The position numbers and the translations under genes were made by a program. The notes beneath the pieces were generated by a model that saw nothing but the letters and a program-made list of their open reading frames with translations, made no database searches and was not told the DNA's origin. Below are positions 8,532-16,273 of a DNA stretch of 64,000 nt, one piece after another. Within the stretch, counting starts at the first letter, position 1; each line of letters opens with the position of its first letter. This DNA comes from Actinoallomurus oryzae (GTDB lineage Bacteria > Actinomycetota > Actinomycetes > Streptosporangiales > Streptosporangiaceae): positions 124,001-188,000 of the forward strand of contig NZ_BAABHF010000010.1 in assembly GCF_039541955.1 (NCBI RefSeq), written 5' to 3'.

Positions 8532-10310
8532 ATGGCGGCTGATCAGGATGCACAAGGCCGATTGACGGGGGTGGCGCGTCGCCACCTCCGGCTCATCTGT
8601 TCACTGGCGGCAGCCACCACCGTGGTCGGAGTGGCGGGCGGCCTGCTGCTGCCGGCCAGCGCCCAGGCGACCGCGACCGTCCTCGTCAGCCCGCTCGACG
8701 GAAACCCCTACTCCACCAACGGCCGGGGCGACGACCTGACGAACCTCCAGTCGGAGGCCGCGCTGGTCCAGGCGGACGCGGTCGAGAAGGTGGTGCGGCA
8801 GAAGTTCCGCGCCGGCGACCGCTCGAAGGTGGCGGTGACCGTCCCGCCGAACACCCAGGTCCTGCAGATCACCTACACCGCCTCCAGCGCCACCGCCGCG
8901 CGCGACGGCGCCCAGGCGTTCGCCAACGGCTACCTCACCTACCGCTCCCAGCGGGCGCAGAGCCTGCTGAACGACAAGTCCGCCAAGCTCCGCGAGCAGG
9001 AGAAGAAGGTCCAGCAGGAGCTCTCCGCGACCACCAAGCGGCTGTCCACCGCGCCCGCGTCCCAGAAGAACTACCTCCAGCAGCGGATCAACGCGTACAA
9101 CAACCAGCTCGGCGTCATCGACGAGCAGAACAACGACATCGCCGCGACGCCGGTCAACCCGGGTTCGGTCATCACTCCGGCCCAGCCGCCGACCGGCTCC
9201 CTCACCACGCGCGCCGCGACGTTCGGCGGTGCCGGGCTCGCCGTCGGCCTGTTCGCCGGCCTGCTCATCGCGCTCGCCCTCGAGCGTTCCGACCGGCGGC
9301 TGCGCGACGTCCGTACGGTGCAGCGCCTCGGCGTGCCGGTGCTCAGCACGGTCTCCTCCGCGGGCGGACTGGTGCTCGTCACCGCGCCGAAGAGCCGGGC
9401 CGGCGAGGCGTACCGCCGCCTCCGCGCCGCCGTCGTCGCGTCCGTTCAGGACCGCCCGGTCACCCTGCTGGTCACCAGCGCGACCCCGGCGGCCTCGGCG
9501 ACGCTGACCAGCTCCAACCTGGCCGTCGCGCTCGCGCACGCCGGGTCGGCGACCATCATGGTCGACGCGAGCTTCTCCGAGACCAGCCCGTCGGCCCTGT
9601 TCGGGCTCGGCCAGTCCAAGGGCCTGTCCGACGTGCTGATGCGCGGCACCGACCCGACGCAGCTCCTCGTGCACGCCGACTCCCAGCTGCGGCTCCTGCC
9701 CCGCGGGCCGGGCGCCGGCGCCGCCGCCGAACGCTTCAGCGGCCCGCGCATGCGCGAGACCGTACGCCTCCTGCGCGACAAGGCCGAGTACATCCTGATC
9801 AACGCGCCGAGCGTGCACGACGCGAACGCACAGGCGCTGTGCACGCTGGCCGATGCCGTCCTCATCGTCGTCACGCTCGGCCAGACCACGCGCGCCGACA
9901 TCGAGCAGGCCTACACCGAGGCCGAGCGTGCGGGCGCCGTCGTGATCGGCACCGTGGTCGAAGACTCCCGCGCCCGCCGCTCCGTCACGGGAGACCGCCC
10001 GTCCCGGCCGCCGTCCTCGCACCGCGCCGACGGTCCGGGCACCGCGGTCACCAGGCGTGAGCCCGAATACCGTCCCGGCGCCCCCGGCGCCCCCGGCACC
10101 CCCGTCGGTCCGGGCGCCCCGGTCGGCCCCGGCACTCCGGTCGGCCCACGCGAGCCCGACCGCAGGCAGGGCGTGCCGACGGCCGGAAACACGAGCACCA
10201 CCTCCACCTCACCGGACTGGTCGCGGTTCTCCGGCTCCGAGCCGCCCCAGGAGCCGGCCGACTCCTCCGACTCCACCGAGACCGCCGTACACAAGGCCAT
10301 CGAGGCATGA
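8532..10310 (+). CDS. Wzz/BY-kinase-like protein with a degenerate kinase domain
   Basis: 592 aa. Residues 1-60 hold the Wzz N-terminus and first membrane helix; residues 140-200 form a coiled coil (KLREQEKKVQQELSATTKRL); a second helix, GAGLAVGLFAGLLIALALE, lies near residue 235. The C-terminal domain keeps the BY-kinase layout, with TIMVDASF (Walker A'-like) and YILINAPSVHD (Walker B-like), but the Walker A position reads TSATPAASATLTSSNLAVAL with no GK[ST]. ATP hydrolysis and tyrosine phosphorylation are therefore doubtful. The tail (residues 515-550) is a Pro/Gly repeat of the GAPGAPGTPVGPG type without a Tyr cluster. Confidence 0.8.
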   Translation: MAADQDAQGRLTGVARRHLRLICSLAAATTVVGVAGGLLLPASAQATATVLVSPLDGNPYSTNGRGDDLTNLQSEAALVQADAVEKVVRQKFRAGDRSKVAVTVPPNTQVLQITYTASSATAARDGAQAFANGYLTYRSQRAQSLLNDKSAKLREQEKKVQQELSATTKRLSTAPASQKNYLQQRINAYNNQLGVIDEQNNDIAATPVNPGSVITPAQPPTGSLTTRAATFGGAGLAVGLFAGLLIALALERSDRRLRDVRTVQRLGVPVLSTVSSAGGLVLVTAPKSRAGEAYRRLRAAVVASVQDRPVTLLVTSATPAASATLTSSNLAVALAHAGSATIMVDASFSETSPSALFGLGQSKGLSDVLMRGTDPTQLLVHADSQLRLLPRGPGAGAAAERFSGPRMRETVRLLRDKAEYILINAPSVHDANAQALCTLADAVLIVVTLGQTTRADIEQAYTEAERAGAVVIGTVVEDSRARRSVTGDRPSRPPSSHRADGPGTAVTRREPEYRPGAPGAPGTPVGPGAPVGPGTPVGPREPDRRQGVPTAGNTSTTSTSPDWSRFSGSEPPQEPADSSDSTETAVHKAIEA

Positions 10311-10342
10311 CGACCCGTTCTGGTACGCGGCCGCCCCGATGA
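10307..10342 (+). CDS. 11-codon relay ORF before the flippase gene (putative)
   Basis: ATG overlaps the stop of the kinase-like gene (ATGA) and its TGA overlaps the flippase ATG (ATGA). It encodes MTTRSGTRPPR. Translation for coupling is possible; a functional peptide is unlikely. Confidence 0.25.
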   Translation: MTTRSGTRPPR

Positions 10343-11850
10343 CCGCCGAACCCCATCTGTCCCGTCTCGCCCGGGGCGGCGCGCTCAACCTGGCCGGTGC
10401 GGTGTCCGCCGGCGTCATGGGCTTCGCGCTGGTCTTCGCGGTCGCGCACGCCTACCCGCAGAAGATCGCCGGTACGTTCTTCGCGGCCAACTCGCTGTTC
10501 ATCATCTTGAACGCCGTCGCCGGGCTGGGCAGCGACGTCGGCCTGCTGCGCTGGGTGCCGCGGCAGATCGCGCTCGACGACCACGGGTCGGCGCGGCGCA
10601 CGGTGCCCGTCGCGCTCGTGCCCGTCGTGGCCGTGGCCTGTGTGGCGGGTCTCGCGCTGACCCTGTCCGCTCCGGCGCTGGCCGACGCGCTCGGCGGCGG
10701 CCGGATCGTGCCGATGCTGCGCGTCCTGGCGGTCTTCCTGCCGATCGCCGCCGCGCACGACGCCGTGCTCGCCGCGACCCGCGCCCACGGCACGATGCGG
10801 CCCACCGTGGCGATCGAGAAGATCTTCCGTCAGGTGGCGCAGGTCGGCGGGGTGCTGGTCGCGTCCCTGTTCACCACCGACCCGGTCGGCCTCGCGCTCG
10901 CCTGGGCGCTTCCGTACCTGGTCGGGCTGGTCGTCGCCGTGGTCTGGTACCGGCGCATCGCGGCCCGCCTGCGGCGCGGTCCGGCCGACACCCGGGCGCT
11001 GGCGCGGCAGTTCTGGCGCTACACCGCTCCGCGGGCGGTCGCGCAGATCTGTCAGACGGCGCTGCAACGTGCCGACATCGTGCTCATCGCCGCGCTCGCG
11101 TCCCCGCGCGACGCCGCGATCTACACCGCGGCCACCCGGTTCATGGTGATCGGGCAGCTCGGCACCCAGGCCGTGCAGCAGGCCATGCAGCCCACGGTCA
11201 GCCGGCTGATCGCCCTGGAGGACCGGGAGGCCACGGCCCGGGTCTTCGCCGGCTGCACGACGTGGACGGTCGCGCTCACCTGGCCGGTCCATCTCTCGGT
11301 GGCGGCCGCGGCCCCGATCTACCTGTCGCTGTTCGGGTCGGGTTACTCCGGTGCCGGGCAGTCCTCGACGGTCATCCTCGCGCTGGCCATGCTGCTCGCC
11401 ACGGCGACCGGCCCGGTCGACGTCCTGCTGCTGATGGCCGGGCGCAGCGGATTGAGCCTCGTCAACAGCGCCGCCGCCCTCGTCGTCGATCTGGCGCTGA
11501 ACGCCCTGCTCATCCCCTGGCTCGGCATCACCGGTGCGGCGATCGCCTGGGCCGCCGCGCTGGCGGTCCGCAATCTCCTGATGCTGGCGCAGGTGTCCCG
11601 GCTCTTCGGGATGACTCCGGCCGGGGCCGGCCTCGGCCTGGCCGTCTCCTCCGCGCTGGTCTGCTTCGGCGTGCTCCCGATGTCGGTCCGGCTGGCGTTC
11701 GGCACGCCCGCCACGCTGGTGGGCCTGGTCCTGGGAGCCGGCTGCTACGCCGGGCTACTGTGGGCGCAGCGCGACCGTCTCGCGCTCACCGCGTTCGCCG
11801 CACTCATACCGGGACGCCGGCGTCATCAGGGGGTAGCCGACAATGCCTGA
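10339..11850 (+). CDS. Wzx-like polysaccharide flippase
   Basis: 503 aa. ATG at 10339 is chosen because the family start (LARGGALNLAGAVSAGVMGF) follows within 10 codons. About fourteen hydrophobic helices are visible, as in MATE/oligosaccharide flippases. Role: flipping undecaprenyl-linked repeat units across the membrane for the Wzy polymerase. It lies directly downstream of the Wzz/kinase-like gene and upstream of the second GH26-like gene, with only short relay ORFs between them, consistent with one operon from 8532 to 13035. Confidence 0.86.
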   Translation: MTAEPHLSRLARGGALNLAGAVSAGVMGFALVFAVAHAYPQKIAGTFFAANSLFIILNAVAGLGSDVGLLRWVPRQIALDDHGSARRTVPVALVPVVAVACVAGLALTLSAPALADALGGGRIVPMLRVLAVFLPIAAAHDAVLAATRAHGTMRPTVAIEKIFRQVAQVGGVLVASLFTTDPVGLALAWALPYLVGLVVAVVWYRRIAARLRRGPADTRALARQFWRYTAPRAVAQICQTALQRADIVLIAALASPRDAAIYTAATRFMVIGQLGTQAVQQAMQPTVSRLIALEDREATARVFAGCTTWTVALTWPVHLSVAAAAPIYLSLFGSGYSGAGQSSTVILALAMLLATATGPVDVLLLMAGRSGLSLVNSAAALVVDLALNALLIPWLGITGAAIAWAAALAVRNLLMLAQVSRLFGMTPAGAGLGLAVSSALVCFGVLPMSVRLAFGTPATLVGLVLGAGCYAGLLWAQRDRLALTAFAALIPGRRRHQGVADNA

Positions 11851-11917
11851 TCCAAGCCGTTCGCGGCCACGCCGCCGGCACACCGCACCGCGCCCGCCCG
11901 CTCCCGTGCGGGCATGA
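11843..11917 (+). CDS. 24-codon relay ORF between the flippase and GH26-like genes (putative)
   Basis: ATG lies inside the flippase end, and its TGA (11915-11917) overlaps the ATG of the GH26-like gene at 11914. The 24-residue product is Arg/Pro-rich (begins MPDPSRSRPRRRH). It is the third such bridging ORF in this cluster. Confidence 0.3.
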   Translation: MPDPSRSRPRRRHTAPRPPAPVRA

Positions 11918-13035
11918 GGTCGGCGGTCGCCCTGGTGGTGCTCGCCGGCAACATGGTCGCGACACCTCCGGCCGGTGGCCACCGCCTCATCCTGGGCACC
12001 GTCGCGCAGACGCGGCAGGAGGTCCAGCAGCGGGAGCAGGAGGCGGGCCATCACCTGACGGGCATGCGCGTGTTCCGGCGCTGGGGCGAGCCGCTCTTCA
12101 CCGCCGACCAGCAGTGGGCCAAGAAGACCGGCCATGTCGTGTTCCTGTCGATCAAGTCGCGGCGTACGAACGGCGCGCTGATCAGCTGGCGCGACATCGC
12201 CTCCGCGCGGCGGGGCAGCCCGCTGCAGAAGGACATGCTCCGGCAGGCGGCCCAGATCAAGCGGTTCCGCGCGGTCGTCTACGTGGTCTTCAACCACGAG
12301 CCCGACGCCAAGACCTCCCGCCCGATGGGCACGCCGGCCGACTTCATCGCGGCCTGGCGTCATCTCGTCGGCACCTATCGCGCCGCCGGAGTGCGCAACG
12401 CCCGCTACGTGTGGACGCTGACCGGCCCGGCCTTCGGCGCGAGCGCGGGCAACGGCCTGACCCGCGCGGACACCTACTACCCGGGTGACGCCTACGTCGA
12501 CGACATCGGCGCCGACACCTACAACTGGAACACCTGCCACTCATCGTCCGGCGCGTGGCAGGGCCCCGCGGAGCTGCTCGAACCCCAGCGGAGGTTCGGC
12601 CTCCGGCACCCGGGCAAGGGCCTCATGCTGCTCGAATGGGGCACGGTGGAGGACCGGGCCCGGCCGGACCACAAGGGCGAGTGGATGCAGAACCTGACCC
12701 GCCTGCTCGCCACCCCCGCCTACCGGCAGTACCGCGCGGTCCTGCACTGGGACGATCGGTTCACCAAGCTGATGGCCGGCACGACGTGCGACTTCGACAA
12801 CCGCACGTCGGCCGGGGCGCAGTCCGCCTGGCGGGCGATGGCGGCGGCCCCGGTGTTCTCCGCGCGGTCGGCCTGCGACATCGGCGACTGCCCGGCCCGG
12901 CGCCGGCGCTCACGGTCGGCGTACGTGCTGGCCGCGGTCGCGGCGGCGACCGTCCTGGCCGGCCTGGTCACCGTCGGGCTCCGCAGGCGGTCGGTGCGTC
13001 ACGTGCGAGCGCGGCCGGCGTCGCCGGTGAAGTAG
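11914..13035 (+). CDS. GH26-like glycoside hydrolase with C-terminal membrane anchor
   Basis: 373 aa. A short hydrophobic N-terminus (MRSAVALVVLAGNMVATPPA) may be a signal sequence. The GH26-type features are VVFNHEPD near residue 130 (candidate acid/base Glu) and GLMLLEWGTVED near residue 238 (candidate nucleophile Glu). Four Cys residues are present in the second half. A transmembrane helix, YVLAAVAAATVLAGLVTVG, near residues 332-350 is followed by Arg-rich sequence, giving a C-terminal anchor with the catalytic domain outside. The 3' end overlaps the convergent sulfotransferase gene by 37 bases. Role inferred: processing of the exported polymer. Confidence 0.75.
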   Translation: MRSAVALVVLAGNMVATPPAGGHRLILGTVAQTRQEVQQREQEAGHHLTGMRVFRRWGEPLFTADQQWAKKTGHVVFLSIKSRRTNGALISWRDIASARRGSPLQKDMLRQAAQIKRFRAVVYVVFNHEPDAKTSRPMGTPADFIAAWRHLVGTYRAAGVRNARYVWTLTGPAFGASAGNGLTRADTYYPGDAYVDDIGADTYNWNTCHSSSGAWQGPAELLEPQRRFGLRHPGKGLMLLEWGTVEDRARPDHKGEWMQNLTRLLATPAYRQYRAVLHWDDRFTKLMAGTTCDFDNRTSAGAQSAWRAMAAAPVFSARSACDIGDCPARRRRSRSAYVLAAVAAATVLAGLVTVGLRRRSVRHVRARPASPVK

Positions 13036-13970
13036 CCGTAGCGGGCGAGCAGGGGCAGGGTCAGACCGGTCACCAGCCGCCGCCGGGTGCCGTTCAGCCG
13101 CGTCCGCCACGCCTCGTCCGCGCGCAGCTCGACCCGGCCGGTGCGGAACCTCATGGGGTTGCCGGCCACCTGGTGGTTCGGGCTGAGGCGCACGGCCACG
13201 TCCCCGTCGAAGGGCAGCGGAACCGTCGGCTCCAGCCCGGCGAAGACCGCGATCTCGCGTACGGTCTCGGCGGGCGCGCGCATGAAGTCCTCATAGCGCA
13301 CGCGGAGTGTCGGAACGCCCCGCCGGGCGAGCGCCCCGAACCCGAGGTTCTGCGCGTCCCAGTGCAGAGCGGTCTTCCCGGCGGACCAGCGGGCCATGTA
13401 CGCGCCCTCGGCGGAGCCGTCGACCGCCTCCGGCCGGGCGACGGTCTTGGACCATGAGTACGCGACCGCGCGCGCGTCGCGTACGACGTGCAGGACACGC
13501 AGATCGATCGCCTCGGACCAGCGCAGGCAGGAGGCGAGGGAGACGTGCTTGCTCGAGTCCACCACGACGTCACACCCGCTCACGTCCTGGACGGCCTCGT
13601 ACAGGCGCCGGTACACGTCGTCGTGGTCGGCGACCCGCCGCCGCAGTCCGGCGCCGAGAGCCGGCCCGGCCAGCAGGGGAACGAAACGGGTGCGGTCGAC
13701 CGAGTCCTTCAGCGCCTGGAACGCCGCGATGTCCATCTTCGGCCAGCCACCGAAGGCGGCGTCCCCGACACGTCGCCAGAACTCGCATTGGGAGAACGGC
13801 GCGCCGCAACCGCATCGCTCGTCGTCGACCAGCCCGCGCTGCCACAGATGGACGATCTCCCCGATCCCGCAGACGCCCGGCAGCTCGCACAGGATCCGTT
13901 CGAGGAGCGTGGAGCCGCTGCGCCCCAGCCCGCCGATGAACAGGACGCGAGGACCGGTTCTGCCCGCCAT
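12999..13970 (-). CDS. Sulfotransferase family protein
   Basis: 323 aa from the ATG at 13970, which has GGAGA 7 bases upstream; another ATG at 13994 lacks a ribosome site. The PAPS-binding loop is VLFIGGLGRSGSTLLERIL near residue 10, and a 3'-phosphate-binding stretch containing VVRDARAVAYSWSK lies near residue 170. A CGCGAPFSQC segment carries three Cys residues. It is convergent with the GH26-like gene. With the sulfotransferase at 4158 it gives the locus two sulfation enzymes of different subfamilies. Confidence 0.84.
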   Translation of the reverse strand: MAGRTGPRVLFIGGLGRSGSTLLERILCELPGVCGIGEIVHLWQRGLVDDERCGCGAPFSQCEFWRRVGDAAFGGWPKMDIAAFQALKDSVDRTRFVPLLAGPALGAGLRRRVADHDDVYRRLYEAVQDVSGCDVVVDSSKHVSLASCLRWSEAIDLRVLHVVRDARAVAYSWSKTVARPEAVDGSAEGAYMARWSAGKTALHWDAQNLGFGALARRGVPTLRVRYEDFMRAPAETVREIAVFAGLEPTVPLPFDGDVAVRLSPNHQVAGNPMRFRTGRVELRADEAWRTRLNGTRRRLVTGLTLPLLARYGYFTGDAGRART

Positions 13971-14138
13971 TGAGAAGTCTCCAAGGATCGTCATGCTGAT
14001 CGCCCCGCCCGCGGCGCGGCGCCGGGGTCCGCTCAGCGTATCCGTGCGGCGGCGGGTTTCGGCTCCTCACGTCCTTACGGGCCCGAGCATCGCTAAGCTC
14101 ATTCTCTGCCGCAGAATCGACCAGGAGTTGACCCCCCT

Positions 14139-14837
14139 ATGGACATCCGCGTACGCCGCGCCCTGTTGCCCGCCGTGCTGGCGGCCGCTCTTCTGCTCCT
14201 CGCGGGCTGGCACGCCGTACCCGCCCACGCGGTGAGCATCGATCCCGAGCTCGTCGCGGAATCCGTCTCCGAGGACGGCTACTACGTCGACTCCAGCGCG
14301 TCCTATCTCAAGTCCGACGCCGACCTCGACAAGCTGCGCGCCGCCATCGAGAGCGCGGGCCGCGCGGGCGTCGTCGTCCTGCCCGCCGGCACCTCCACCG
14401 CGCCGGTGATCAGCCGGCTGAGGCAGGAGCCGAACCGCACCTACCTCATCCTCACCGGCACGCGCCTGCAGGCCTTCTCCAACGCCCTGCCGAGCTCAAA
14501 GGTCAACGGCCTGCTCTCCCGCGCCAGGAAGGCGGGCAACCCCAAGTCCGAGGTGCTGACCTTCCTGGATCTCATGAGCGGCAAGCACCCGACCGTCAAC
14601 CCGCGCAAGAAGGCCGTCGCGCAGCCCAGCACGGACGCATCGGCCGGTGGCGCGACCGACCAGCCCAGCACCACGCCGGTCGCCGCGGCCAAGAAGGACT
14701 CCGGCGGCAACGGCGTGCTCTACGGCATCGTCGGCGTCGTCGTCGTGCTCGTCCTGGCCATCGGCGGGTTCCTCCTGTGGCGCCGCAAGCAGGGTTCCTC
14801 CGGGGGCCCGGGCCCGGACGCCCCCGCGGCGATCTGA
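14139..14837 (+). CDS. Secreted, C-terminally anchored membrane protein, function unknown
   Basis: 232 aa. Residues 1-31 form a signal peptide ending AHA, and residues 188-212 form a transmembrane helix (VLYGIVGVVVVLVLAIGGFL) followed by RRKQ. The extracytoplasmic domain (40-150) has a small alternating alpha/beta pattern with VVVLPAGTSTAPVISRL. This is reminiscent of Rv1476/DUF6676-type or TPM-type domains, but that link is weak and by eye only. An AGGAG sequence lies about 11 bases before the ATG. It is the last gene of the polysaccharide region. Confidence 0.65.
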   Translation: MDIRVRRALLPAVLAAALLLLAGWHAVPAHAVSIDPELVAESVSEDGYYVDSSASYLKSDADLDKLRAAIESAGRAGVVVLPAGTSTAPVISRLRQEPNRTYLILTGTRLQAFSNALPSSKVNGLLSRARKAGNPKSEVLTFLDLMSGKHPTVNPRKKAVAQPSTDASAGGATDQPSTTPVAAAKKDSGGNGVLYGIVGVVVVLVLAIGGFLLWRRKQGSSGGPGPDAPAAI

Positions 14838-14856
14838 CCGGCCGGCACAGGCCTCG

Positions 14857-14886
14857 GGGCCGCGGACCGATCGCGGTTCGCGGCCC
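14857..14886 (+). terminator. Hairpin after the 14139 gene
   Basis: GGGCCGCG (14857-14864) pairs with CGCGGCCC (14879-14886), and an inner ACCG/CGGT pair closes a 4-base loop. It lies 20 bases past the stop codon, with no T-tract, as is common for actinobacterial terminators. Confidence 0.55.
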
Positions 14887-14945
14887 ATCACGGGTTCATG
14901 GCATGATGAGCGCGTCAGCCCGCGCTGAGGAGAGGAGGTGGCCCG

Positions 14946-14999
14946 ATGCTCGCCGTTCGTGACATCCGGGCGTTCCTCCTCGTCGCCTCCACCCGCTGA
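14946..14999 (+). CDS. 17-residue leader ORF upstream of the epoxide hydrolase gene (putative)
   Basis: ATG is preceded by a very strong ribosome site, GAGGAGAGGAGG, about 8 bases upstream. The peptide is MLAVRDIRAFLLVASTR, followed by TGA 45 bases before the epoxide hydrolase ATG. The strong site and tiny ORF suggest a translated leader, possibly regulatory. The peptide matches no leader type I recognise. Confidence 0.35.
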   Translation: MLAVRDIRAFLLVASTR

Positions 15000-15044
15000 C
15001 GACCGCCGGGGAGACGCCCTCCGATCCTGAGGATTCGAGGACTC

Positions 15045-16247
15045 ATGTCCGTCTCTCCCTTCCGCGTCGACGTCTCCGATGACGTGCTCGCGGATCTGCG
15101 TGACCGCATTCGCCGTACACGCTTCACTCCTGCGTCCAGCCCCGAGCCGTGGGCCGCGGGCACCGACCCGGACTACCTGCGATCGCTGCTGGAGCACTGG
15201 GCCGACGGCTTCGACTGGCGCAAGGCCGAGGAGGAGCTCAACCGCCTGCCGCACCACCGGGCCGACCTCGGCGGGCAGCGCATCCACTTCGTGCACGTAC
15301 GCGCGGCGGGCGGGCGGCCCGCGCTGCCGCTGATCCTGACGCACGGCTGGCCGAGCAGCTTCGTGGAGATGCTGCCGCTCGTGCCGCTGCTGACCGACCC
15401 GGCACGCTTCGGCGGCGACCCGGCCGACGCGTTCGACGTGGTCATCCCCTCGCTGCCCGGCTTCCTGTTCTCCGACCTGCCGCCAGGTCGTCCCATGACC
15501 GAGCGGAGCGAGGGAATCAAAAGACATGCCCCTGTGGTCACTCCTCCCGACGGAGGAGGGCTCATGACCCGTCAGACGACGGCGGAGACCTGGCACCGGC
15601 TGATGACCGAGGAACTCGGGTACGCCCGGTACGGCGCCTTCGGCGGCGACATCGGCGGCGGCGTGACGAACTGGCTCGCTGCCCTCCATCCCGAGAGTGT
15701 CGTCGGGATCCATCTCATCCATCCCAGCGCGCCGGCGGACCAGGACGACCTCACCGACGCCGAACGCGCGTGGGCGGAGGCCCTGGACGCCTTCGACGAG
15801 AAGGACCGCGGCTACAGCGAGATCATGTGCACCCGTCCGGACACGATCGCGGCGGCGCTGCAGGACTCCCCCGCCGGGCTGGCCGCCTGGATCGTGGACA
15901 AGTACCGCGACTGGAGCGACTGCGGCGGCGACCTGGACAGCCGGTTCGACCGCGACGACCTCCTGACCGTCCTCACGCTGTACTGGGCGACCGGCACCAT
16001 CGGCTCGTCGTTCCGCCAGTATTACGACTGGTTCGCCACGCCCGCCCGGCCGGTCGTCACGGTGCCCACCGGAGTGACGATGAGCGCCGAGCCGGTCTTC
16101 CGTGACATGCCGCGGTCGTTGGCCGAGCGTGGCTACGCCGACCTGCGGCAGTGGCGGGGCCCGACCGTGGGCGGCCACTTCATGCCGATGGAGGAGCCCG
16201 CGCTCCTCGCCGGGGACCTGCGCACCCTCTTCCGCTCGCTGCGCTGA
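15045..16247 (+). CDS. Epoxide hydrolase family protein carrying an in-frame insertion
   Basis: 400 aa. The N-terminal EHN domain (residues 3-110) is followed by an alpha/beta hydrolase fold. The oxyanion motif THGWPSSFVEML lies near residue 103, the nucleophile Asp in FGGDIGGGVTNWL near residue 202, and the catalytic His in VGGHFMPMEEP near residue 383. Between ...LPPGRP and TTAETWHRL there are 23 extra residues (from 15495 to 15563, including TERSEGIKRHAPVVTPPDGG) that family members normally lack. They sit near the cap/nucleophile region, so activity may be altered. Reactions of the family: hydrolysis of epoxides to diols. Confidence 0.82.
   Translation: MSVSPFRVDVSDDVLADLRDRIRRTRFTPASSPEPWAAGTDPDYLRSLLEHWADGFDWRKAEEELNRLPHHRADLGGQRIHFVHVRAAGGRPALPLILTHGWPSSFVEMLPLVPLLTDPARFGGDPADAFDVVIPSLPGFLFSDLPPGRPMTERSEGIKRHAPVVTPPDGGGLMTRQTTAETWHRLMTEELGYARYGAFGGDIGGGVTNWLAALHPESVVGIHLIHPSAPADQDDLTDAERAWAEALDAFDEKDRGYSEIMCTRPDTIAAALQDSPAGLAAWIVDKYRDWSDCGGDLDSRFDRDDLLTVLTLYWATGTIGSSFRQYYDWFATPARPVVTVPTGVTMSAEPVFRDMPRSLAERGYADLRQWRGPTVGGHFMPMEEPALLAGDLRTLFRSLR
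15495..15569 (+). repeat. 69-bp in-frame insertion flanked by ATGACC direct repeats
   Basis: ATGACC occurs at 15495-15500 and 15564-15569, exactly 69 bases (23 codons) apart. Inside lie GAGCGGAGCGA, like the repeat element at 6441, and a perfect hairpin CTCCTCC/GGAGGAG (15541-15558) that would hide a Shine-Dalgarno-like GGAGGAG 6 bases before the second ATG. Confidence 0.7.
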
Positions 16248-16273
16248 TCTCCATGACCGCCCGGTGGCGATCG

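Noticed and set aside
10075..10150. Separate collagen-like gene
   Set aside because: The Pro/Gly repeats are in frame with, and at the C-terminus of, the Wzz/kinase-like protein.
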